This document shows positions 1-5,712 of a stretch of 7,916 bases of DNA, piece by piece. The DNA is from Nitriliruptorales bacterium (lineage in GTDB: Bacteria; Actinomycetota; Nitriliruptoria; Euzebyales; Egibacteraceae): contig SKPY01000145.1 in assembly GCA_007119305.1 (NCBI GenBank), positions 1-7,916 of the forward strand, in the 5' to 3' direction. A program made the translations under genes and the position numbers. Each line of letters begins with the position of its first letter. Position 1 is the stretch's first letter. A model generated the notes under the pieces. It was not told the DNA's origin. It saw only the letters and a program-made list of their open reading frames with translations, and did not search any database.

Positions 1-127
1 CGACGCCCGGCATCGGCGCCGCCGTCGCGCCGCGCGCGGGGGCAACCCGCGGTGCGACGGGCGCCTGTGGCAGGCCAAGCCAGCCGGTCCACCCGCGGGC
101 GGCAAGCCGCTCGAGGTAGCCGGTCAT
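1..127 (-). CDS. CIS-operon small hypothetical protein, N-terminal part only
   Basis: Only the first 42 codons are present; the gene runs off the left edge. It begins MTGYLERLAARGWTGWLGLP and continues as an Ala/Pro/Arg-rich, probably disordered stretch. The ATG at 127 overlaps the stop of the preceding gene as ATGA, so the two are probably translationally coupled and share an operon. I recognise no domain. A short helix followed by Pro/Ala-rich sequence agrees with my recollection of small hypothetical proteins that follow the gp26/gp51-like gene in contractile injection loci, but that is context, not homology. The start and frame are well supported by the overlap; the function is unknown. 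Confidence 0.6.
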   Translation of the reverse strand, partial: MTGYLERLAARGWTGWLGLPQAPVAPRVAPARGATAAPMPGV

Positions 128-981
128 CGCCCACCCGCGGACACGGCGACGTCGATGAGCTCGAGGTAGCGCCCGCGGCGGGCGGCAGTCAGCGCCAGGA
201 TGTCCGCCTCGCTCCAGTGGTAGTGCCAGGCGAGCGCGTGCACCTCCTCGAGCAGCCAGCGCGCCGAGCGGGTCAGCTCCTCGATGAGGACCGCGCCGGC
301 GTCGACGAAGGTCGACACGGCTGCGCCGCACGCCGGACAGGCCGTGTCCACGCGGGTCTCCGCCTGGGGGTCGAGCGCGGCCATCCGCTCGGCCAGCGCC
401 CCGCCCAGCCGGGCGAGGACGGCGTCGTCGGGGACGGCGCCGTCCACGTCGAGCACGCAGCGGGCGAGCAACGCCCGGGCCGCCGCCGGCGGGTCCGCCG
501 CACTGTCCGCGACCGCCTCCTGGTCCGCCCCGGTCGGCAGGCGGAAGCCGACGACGTGACCGTCGATCTCCTCACGCTGCTCGGTCGGCACACCACCGGG
601 GTGGGCGCTCCGGTCCCCCACACCCCCCGGAACGGGACCGTCGAACGCGGAGAGGTCGAGCGACACGTCGAGCTTGCCGGTGCAGGCGGGGCAGTCGAGC
701 ACGAGGTCGAGGCGGTCGCCGGAGGCGAGCCTGCGGGCCTGCCAGAGCAGCCGCTCTCGGTCACCGACGGTCAGCGCAGCAGACGAGACCCCCTCGAGGG
801 CGCCGACGCGCTCCACGACGCGGTCGAGCAGCGCGCTCGCGCGAGCGGCCGCGGCCCGGCCGTCGGTGCGTGCCAGCGCCTCCTCGTCGCGGCCGTCGAG
901 GGGTCGCAGCCACGCCTCACGGCACCGCTCGCCGTCGGCGGGCAGGCCGTGGGTCAGCGGGACCATGACGGCGCCGTCCAT
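124..981 (-). CDS. T4-family baseplate / hub-assembly-chaperone-like protein
   Basis: The product is 285 aa. It has two CPAC motifs (residues 97-100 and 215-218) that could form a zinc-binding knuckle. The C-terminal part contains HALAWHYHWSEADILAL (about 248-264), followed by an arginine-rich RRGRYLEL helix. This layout resembles the T4 gp26/gp51-type baseplate family found next to the tube gene in contractile tail and eCIS loci, whose members help build the baseplate hub in the cytoplasm. About 60 residues at the N-terminus are Ala/Arg/Glu-rich and helical. I chose the ATG at 981, 5 nt after the tube stop; an ATG at 966 is an alternative and neither has a strong Shine-Dalgarno. The frame stays open upstream into the tube gene, but that part is a shadow. 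The family call rests on motif recognition and position, so it is moderately sure. Confidence 0.7.
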   Translation of the reverse strand: MDGAVMVPLTHGLPADGERCREAWLRPLDGRDEEALARTDGRAAAARASALLDRVVERVGALEGVSSAALTVGDRERLLWQARRLASGDRLDLVLDCPACTGKLDVSLDLSAFDGPVPGGVGDRSAHPGGVPTEQREEIDGHVVGFRLPTGADQEAVADSAADPPAAARALLARCVLDVDGAVPDDAVLARLGGALAERMAALDPQAETRVDTACPACGAAVSTFVDAGAVLIEELTRSARWLLEEVHALAWHYHWSEADILALTAARRGRYLELIDVAVSAGGR

Positions 982-986
982 CGCCG

Positions 987-1511
987 CTACGCGGGCTCGA
1001 GGAAGGACGGCTCCGAGGGCTCGGTGACGTCGTAGTCGCGCTGCCAGCCCTCGTTCTCGAGCTTCAAGGTCTGGATGGCGACCGCGTTCGCGTTCGCGTC
1101 CAGCTCGGGCAGCGCCTGGAACTCCGACACCCAGCAGCGGAACACGAGGTAGCTGATCGCGAGCTGCCCCGCCTCGTTGTACATGTCGATGATGATGTCC
1201 TTGCGGAAGTCCGCGAGGGACACCTCGGCACCCAGGCCGGCACCGAAGTTCCACACCTTGTTCGCCCACTGCTCGAACTCCGGGTCGTGGGTCACGCCGC
1301 GCTCGAGGGTGATGGCCTCGTAGGTCGACCGCCCGGGGGACTTGCGGCTCGTCGAGGGGTCGCCACCCTCGCGGTGCTCGACCACCTCGGTGGTGCGCCG
1401 CAAGGCGCTGACCTTGCTGATCCCGGCGACGTGGCGTCCGTCCCAGCGCACCCGGAACTTGAAGTTCTTGTACGGGTCGAAGCGCGAGGCGTTCACGGAG
1501 AACTGCGCCAT
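987..1511 (-). CDS. Contractile tail / injection-system inner tube protein (gp19-like)
   Basis: The product is 174 aa, the normal size for the T4 gp19-type tail tube family. Hexamers of this family stack into the rigid inner tube that the sheath drives through the target envelope. The family pattern is visible: an N-terminal DPYKNFKFRVRWDG, then VAGISKVSALRRTTEVVEHREG (residues about 28-50), TYEAITLERGVTHDPEFEQWA, FRKDIIIDMYNEAG and a C-terminal ENEGWQRDYDV. The ATG at 1511 has a strong GAGGAGG (1523-1517) 5 nt upstream. It lies 11 nt after the sheath stop, the usual sheath-then-tube order. Only one tube gene is visible; several eCIS encode two, and a second could lie outside the window. The gene is intact with no odd features. 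Confidence 0.93.
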   Translation of the reverse strand: MAQFSVNASRFDPYKNFKFRVRWDGRHVAGISKVSALRRTTEVVEHREGGDPSTSRKSPGRSTYEAITLERGVTHDPEFEQWANKVWNFGAGLGAEVSLADFRKDIIIDMYNEAGQLAISYLVFRCWVSEFQALPELDANANAVAIQTLKLENEGWQRDYDVTEPSEPSFLEPA

Positions 1512-1516
1512 GGCTG

Positions 1517-1523
1517 CCTCCTC
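1517..1523 (-). promoter_or_regulatory. Strong Shine-Dalgarno of the tube gene, touching the sheath stop
   Basis: The minus strand reads GAGGAGG with 5 nt to the ATG at 1511. Its first G is also the last base of the sheath TAG stop (1525-1523), so ribosomes ending on the sheath sit on the tube initiation site. It fixes the tube start and suggests tightly linked, efficient translation of two proteins needed in many copies. Confidence 0.8.
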
Positions 1524-3487
1524 TAGGTCTGGGCCTGGCCGGCCAGCTGCTGGATGCGGATGATCACGAACTCGGCGGGCTTGAGCGGCGCGAACCCCAC
1601 GACCACGTTGACGATGCCCTGGTCGATGTCGCTCTGGGTGGTCGTCTCGCTGTCGCACTTGACGAGGTAGGCGTCGTTCGGGCTCGTGCCCTGGAACGCG
1701 CCCTGGCGGAAGCGGTCGTGCATGAACGCGCCGACGTTCATGCGGATCTGGGACCACAGCGGCTCGTCGTTCGGCTCGAACACGGCCCACTGCAGCCCCC
1801 GGTACAGGCTCTCTTCGAGGAACAGCGCGAGGCGGCGCACGGGGACGTACTTCCACTCCGACGCGAGCGCGTCCGCGCCGTCGAGGGTGCGGGCGCCCCA
1901 CGCGACCCGGCCGTAGACGGGGAAGCGGCGGAAGACGTTGATGCCGAGCGGGTTGAGGACGCCGTTCTCCTGGTCGGTGAGCACCGCGCCGAGATCCTGC
2001 ACGCCGCGCAGGGTGGCCTCGAGGCCGGCCGGGGCCTTCCACACGCCCCGGGTGCTGTCGGTGCGGGCGTACAGACCGGCGACCGTGCCACTCGCCGCGA
2101 CGCTCCGCGGCCGGTTGTCGTTCAGCGGGTCGGGGATCCGCAGACGCGGGAAGTACACGGCGGCGTTGCGGTGGCGGATGCCGCGGGCGTCGAGCCAGTC
2201 GGACATCTGCTGGACGTCGTCGATCCCCTCGGGGATGTCGACGAGGAGGAACGCGCGCTCGGCCTCGCAGAACGTGATGGCGTCGCTGTAGACGGCGGCG
2301 AGGTCGTCGTCGCCGAGGTTCGCGGCCGCGGGCAAGCAGAGGATGTTGTACAGGTCGACGTCGCGCAGCGCGTACATCCCCGTCTTGTCGCCGAAGTCGC
2401 CGCGGAGCGCGTCGGCGTCCGGCGGGTCGCCGTCGTCGGCGGCCTCGGTCGCGTCCCGACCGGTCTGGAAGCCGACGTCGGTCGGGCTGTCGAGGACGTA
2501 CTGCTGGACGTTCGCGACGACGCCGCCGCCGACGAGCCCGAGCGCCGCGCCGGTCGTGCCGCCGTCCTCAGCGAACGTGAGGACCTCCTCGCCGGTGAAG
2601 CCCGGCGCACCCCGGCCGGCAAGCACCCGCAGGCGGCCGCCGACGACCTCGACGCGCGCGCCACGGAGCAGCGGGTTCGGGGTCGGGGTCGCCGCGCCCG
2701 CGGCGTGCAGCGCCCGCTCGAGCGCCCCCCGCAGGACGGCGAGGTCGGCGGTCGCCGCCTGGAGCGCGAGGGCCGCGGTGATCGTCTGACCGTTCACCGT
2801 CACGTCGAGGGTGTCGCCGTTGGCGACCGAGTCGCCGCTCGGGTCCTGGCCGGTGGTGCCGGTCGCCGCGGGGCGCGCGAAGTCCCCGCCGCCCACCGGG
2901 GAGAGCTGGACGAGCTTCGAGCCGCCGTTGACCTTCGCGAGCGCGTGGTCGGGGCTGTCGGGGTCGGTGCTGCAGTTCGCGAAGGTCTCGGCACGGACGA
3001 GCGCCTGGCGCCCGCCGACGGTCTCGACCTCCGCGACCCGCAGGTTGAACAGCTCCTCGTCGGACGGGTCGCGGGTGGCGTAGTCGACCTCCACGCGCAG
3101 GTTCGACCCCCACGTGCCAGGGTCCTCGACCGAGGCGCCCCGCCACTCGCGGCCGGCGACCGCCACCAGCACGTCGGCGCCGGACTCGTCCTGGAGCGTG
3201 ATGCGGGCTGCCCGCGGCGCGCCGGACGCCACCCGCACGACGTAGGCCTCGCCGCCGCCGTTGGCGAAGAACTGCCGGAGCCCGTAGCCGGCGGCGCTGT
3301 CGGGGTGCAGGTCGCCGAACTCGCGTGTGACGTCGCCGGGGCTGAACACGCGCACGGCGACGTCGAGCGGACCGCGGCGGAAGTAGCCGACGAACGCCGC
3401 CGTCGAGGTCGCCACCCCGACGATCGTGCGGACGCCGCTCGGGACCTCCTGGATGTACACACCGGGGTAGGTGGGGGTCACCGGCAT
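1523..3487 (-). CDS. Contractile tail sheath protein (T4 gp18 / eCIS sheath type)
   Basis: The 654-aa product polymerises around the inner tube and supplies the contraction force. The N-terminus (PVTPTYPGVYIQEVPSG, then RRGPLD, a GYGLRQFFANGGGEAYVVRV block at 67-86) is typical of single-chain phage/eCIS sheaths. The conserved C-terminal domain starts near residue 462: RSVAASGTVAGLYARTDSTRG, then INVFRRFPVYGRVAWGARTL, EWKYVPVRRLALFLEESL, RGLQWAVFEPNDEPLW and, near the end, VVVGFAPLKPAEFVI. Residues about 219-325 form an extra beta-rich insertion containing DTLDVTVNGQTITAAL, resembling flagellar hook-IN-like domains; it is probably surface exposed. A single-chain sheath argues against a type VI secretion system, which splits this role between TssB and TssC. 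The ATG at 3487 has an AGGAGGAGG Shine-Dalgarno. The frame is intact. Confidence 0.95.
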   Translation of the reverse strand: MPVTPTYPGVYIQEVPSGVRTIVGVATSTAAFVGYFRRGPLDVAVRVFSPGDVTREFGDLHPDSAAGYGLRQFFANGGGEAYVVRVASGAPRAARITLQDESGADVLVAVAGREWRGASVEDPGTWGSNLRVEVDYATRDPSDEELFNLRVAEVETVGGRQALVRAETFANCSTDPDSPDHALAKVNGGSKLVQLSPVGGGDFARPAATGTTGQDPSGDSVANGDTLDVTVNGQTITAALALQAATADLAVLRGALERALHAAGAATPTPNPLLRGARVEVVGGRLRVLAGRGAPGFTGEEVLTFAEDGGTTGAALGLVGGGVVANVQQYVLDSPTDVGFQTGRDATEAADDGDPPDADALRGDFGDKTGMYALRDVDLYNILCLPAAANLGDDDLAAVYSDAITFCEAERAFLLVDIPEGIDDVQQMSDWLDARGIRHRNAAVYFPRLRIPDPLNDNRPRSVAASGTVAGLYARTDSTRGVWKAPAGLEATLRGVQDLGAVLTDQENGVLNPLGINVFRRFPVYGRVAWGARTLDGADALASEWKYVPVRRLALFLEESLYRGLQWAVFEPNDEPLWSQIRMNVGAFMHDRFRQGAFQGTSPNDAYLVKCDSETTTQSDIDQGIVNVVVGFAPLKPAEFVIIRIQQLAGQAQT

Positions 3488-3493
3488 GTGCTG

Positions 3494-3502
3494 CCTCCTC
3501 CT
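3494..3502 (-). promoter_or_regulatory. Near-perfect Shine-Dalgarno of the sheath gene
   Basis: The minus strand reads AGGAGGAGG, ending 6 nt before the ATG at 3487. It decides the start and fits the high copy number expected of a sheath protein. Confidence 0.8.
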
Positions 3503-3518
3503 GTGGGGTCGGGTCGTC

Positions 3519-3893
3519 TCACGCGGTGCGACCGACGAGCACCGTCACCGTGACCGCATCGGTGAGGCCGTTGGTGAACGCGAACTCGTTCGGCGCGCTC
3601 GGAAGGCGGCCGATCATCCCCGCGCCGGCGAAGATGTGCGGGGCGTCGAGCGCGATGTCCTGTGTCGACGCGCCGACCCGGTACGTCAGGTCCGCCCCGT
3701 ACGCCGTTGCGGTGATGACGAGCAGCCGGACGTCGGCGGCGGCGCTGGGTTGCACCTGCGCCGTGACCGACTCGCCGGCGTCGAGGGACTTGACGATGCG
3801 GTCGATGGCGTCCACCTGCAGCACGCGGGCGAACGACACCGACGAGTCGTCGGACACCGTGGCGTCGAACGACCACCGGATGCGGAATGTCAT
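3519..3893 (-). CDS. Beta-rich 124-aa protein of unknown function heading the CIS operon
   Basis: The product is 124 aa with no signal peptide, membrane segment or cysteine. It begins MTFRIRWSFDATVSDDSSVS, has a short helix (VDAIDRIVKSLDAGESV), then alternating polar/hydrophobic strands (VRLLVITATAYGADLTYRV), a Gly-rich turn (HIFAGAGMIGRL) and a final strand pair ending AVTVTVLVGRTA. This suggests a small beta-sandwich or jelly-roll-like fold. The ATG at 3893 has a GAAGGGA-type Shine-Dalgarno about 8 nt upstream. The sheath begins 31 nt after the stop, so it is probably the first gene of the sheath-tube operon. It does not look like DUF4255 (the usual tail-terminator/cap protein) or like LysM. 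A structural or decoration role is suggested only by position and fold. Codon use and composition match its neighbours. Confidence 0.75.
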   Translation of the reverse strand: MTFRIRWSFDATVSDDSSVSFARVLQVDAIDRIVKSLDAGESVTAQVQPSAAADVRLLVITATAYGADLTYRVGASTQDIALDAPHIFAGAGMIGRLPSAPNEFAFTNGLTDAVTVTVLVGRTA

Positions 3894-4068
3894 GGCCGTT
3901 TCCCTTCACCCTGGCTCCGCGGCCTCCGTGCAACGGCCCGTCTGCGGCGCGCGTGACGGGGAGCCTGGCAGCCCGCCGTCACCGTGGCGTCACCGCCCCC
4001 TTACCGACCTCACCCACCGCGCGCGCAGCGCCAGTTCGAGACGGCCGCCCCCAACACGCCCTGGCGGG
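3894..4068. other. Intergenic region between the sucrose phosphorylase remnant and the CIS operon
   Basis: These 175 bp hold no convincing gene. They must contain the leader of the CIS operon, unless that operon is read from further upstream. I see no clear -10/-35 pair on the minus strand. The only organised signal is the GTGACG-type repeat cluster at 3952-3995. There is no T-rich hairpin to end transcription of the upstream remnant. Confidence 0.5.
3952..3995. promoter_or_regulatory. Cluster of three GTGACG cores (two direct, one inverted), possible operator
   Basis: On the plus strand CGTCACCG occurs at 3977-3984 and again at 3988-3995, exactly 11 bp apart, so both copies face the same side of the helix. 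An inverted copy, CGTGACGG, lies at 3952-3959; its GTGACGG pairs with CCGTCAC at 3976-3982 to give a 7-bp dyad. The cluster lies about 60-140 bp upstream of the first CIS gene. It could bind a regulator of the injection system or form a hairpin. The repeats are directly visible; the regulatory role is inferred, and short GC-rich repeats can arise by chance here. Confidence 0.35.
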
Positions 4069-5548
4069 CTACGCAGCGAGGCCCCCGAGCTCGGTGACCC
4101 TGCGGCGTCTGCCCTCGTCGGTGAACGACACCTCGAAGGCCCCCGAGGCCAGGTTCGCCGTCAGCGCCGCCTCGTGCGCGCCCTGGCGTCAGCGCATGGA
4201 GAGCTCGCTGCGCCCCTCGGAGCTGCACCGCCACGCGCCGGCAAAGGCGGGATGGGCGTTGCGGAACCGGATCAGGGCGAGCAGGTCCTGCACGACCGGC
4301 CGCTCGAGCGTCGCCTCGACCTCGGCGGGCGGGTAGCGGTGGCGGTTGATGTCGCGCCCGACGCCGCTCGAGGCCAACAGCTTCATGTCGTTCTCGCCAG
4401 CGAGCAGCCCGACGTAGTAGACCTGCGGGATGCCGGGCGTGAAGAACTGCAGCAGCCGCGCCAGCAGGTAGGCACGGTCGTCGCGGGCGACGGCGTCGTA
4501 GTACGTCGAGTTCACCTGGTACAGGTCCACGTTCGAAGCGGCCGTGCCTGTGGTCGTGCGGCTCGCGCCCTTCGTGTTGTCGAAGATCCGCTCGACGAGG
4601 GCGTCGATCTGCTCCTCCTCCAGCAGGCCGGCGCGCTGCGGGTCCGTGACGTCGCGGCCGACGTCGTGCACGCCGATGCCGTCGTGCGTGTCGAGGACGG
4701 TGACGGCGTTGGTGGGCCGGATCTCGAGCCAGCGCCGCAAGGGCCCCGCATCCCCGGTGAAGAGCCCGTGGAGCACGAGCGGGGAGAGCGCGAAGTCGTA
4801 GACGCGGTCCACGTGGCGGCCATCGCGAACTGCTGTGCGTAGTGCGAGTGGATCTCGACCAGCACCTCGATGCCCCGCTCGGCTGCCCAGGAGCGCAGAT
4901 CGTGGACGAACTGGTACGTCTCGGGCGTGACGAAGCAGGTCGTTGCCGGGCGTCTTCACCGCGTAGCCGACGGCGTCGAGCCGGGCGCTGCGCACCCCGG
5001 CTGCGGCGAAGCGGTCAAGGACCGACTGCAGGTAGGCGATCGTTGCCGGGTGGCCGACGTCGAGGTCGACCTGCGCACTCGTGAACGTCGTCCGCATGAT
5101 CCGCCGCGTGCGATCGGCGAAGGTGACGTCGGTGAGCGGTAGCCCGGGCCGCGGCCGGTACAGGCGCAGGAGATCGCGCTCGGTGGCGCCGTCCGGGAAG
5201 ACCCGGTCGAACGTGAGGAACATGCCCGCGAATGCGGAGCGCTCGCCGTGCGCGAGGAAGTCCTGGAACTGCGCTGAGCGCGTGGACATGTGGTTCACGA
5301 TGAGATCGGCCATGACATCCACCGCACGGCTCAGGCGCGACGTCGTCCCACGTCCCCAGCCGCGGGTCGACCTGGGTGTGATCCGTCGGGTCGAACCCGG
5401 CGTCGGCCCCGTCGATCGGTGTGTAGAACGGCAGCAGGTGCACACCGCCGAACAGGCCCGCGAGCGGGCCCTCGAGCAGGTCGGTGAGGCCGCCGATCGT
5501 CCCGCCCAACCGATCCGCGTAGGTGATGAGCTGCACCTCGTGCCGCAT
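4069..5548 (-). pseudogene. Sucrose phosphorylase (GH13_18) broken by three frameshifts and a stop
   Basis: Sucrose phosphorylase converts sucrose and phosphate to glucose-1-phosphate and fructose. The gene opens at ATG 5548 with RHEVQLITYADRLGG and LLPFYTPIDGADAGFDPTDH, but the product is split over three frames. A 2-nt loss near 5336 leads into VDVMADLIVNHMS and YRPRPGLP. A 1-nt gain near 4943 leads into TCFVTPETYQFV. A 1-nt loss near 4814 returns to VDRVYDFALSPL, LDTHDGIG and VDLYQVNSTYY. An in-frame TGA at 4191-4189 replaces an expected Trp; 39 further codons with family-like sequence then end at TAG 4071-4069. The repaired length is about 493 aa, close to the roughly 500 aa usual for the family. 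The nucleophile Asp (RLDAVGY, about 4976), acid/base Glu (VEIHSHY, about 4855) and stabiliser Asp (THDG, about 4682) remain. A related GH13_18 phosphorylase is not excluded, nor are assembly errors. Confidence 0.88.
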
Positions 5549-5631
5549 GGCACCCTCGGTGCTCGAGATGTCCGGTCGCGACTCGATCAAGGACCGGCGC
5601 CGAGCGCGGCACCAGAGTCCAACGGCCCTTG

Positions 5632-5649
5632 CGCCGGGGTCTCCCGGCG
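5632..5649 (-). terminator. Perfect 7-bp GC hairpin downstream of the gltS-like gene
   Basis: The arms CGCCGGG (5632-5638) and CCCGGCG (5643-5649) enclose a GTCT loop. The hairpin lies 64 bp past the stop of the symporter gene and about 84 bp before the start of the phosphorylase remnant. No U-tract follows on the minus strand, so this would be a U-less hairpin of the kind proposed for high-GC actinobacteria. The remaining bases between 5549 and 5712 hold no gene that I can support. Confidence 0.4.
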
Positions 5650-5712
5650 GTCCGGCCCGCTCCTCGCCTCACCGGCGCGCTGCTCAGGGAGATGCCGGCA
5701 CGGCAGGCGGCG

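Noticed and set aside
982..2042. Long N-terminal extensions of the chaperone-like (to 1269) and tube (to 2042) reading frames
   Set aside because: The extensions overlap upstream genes in the wrong frame and are low-complexity. The ATGs at 981 and 1511 are favoured by gene spacing and, for the tube, by a strong Shine-Dalgarno.
1523..3487. Type VI secretion sheath
   Set aside because: T6SS sheaths are made of separate TssB and TssC proteins. This is a single-chain T4/eCIS-type sheath followed by a gp19-like tube, and no Tss gene is visible.
1718..3553. 611-aa plus-strand open frame opposite the sheath gene
   Set aside because: It is antisense to an unambiguous sheath gene. Its translation is Arg/Ala/Gly/Val-rich low-complexity sequence typical of the complement of a high-GC codon pattern, with no recognisable motif.
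3526..4842. 438-aa plus-strand open frame across the CIS leader and phosphorylase remnant
   Set aside because: It is antisense to two recognisable minus-strand coding regions and changes character across them, without any family signature.
4189..5553. Single intact 454-aa glycosidase gene
   Set aside because: The first 70 or so residues of this frame, and a stretch near 4815-4945, are not family-like. The matching sequence is in other frames, showing frameshifts rather than one intact protein.
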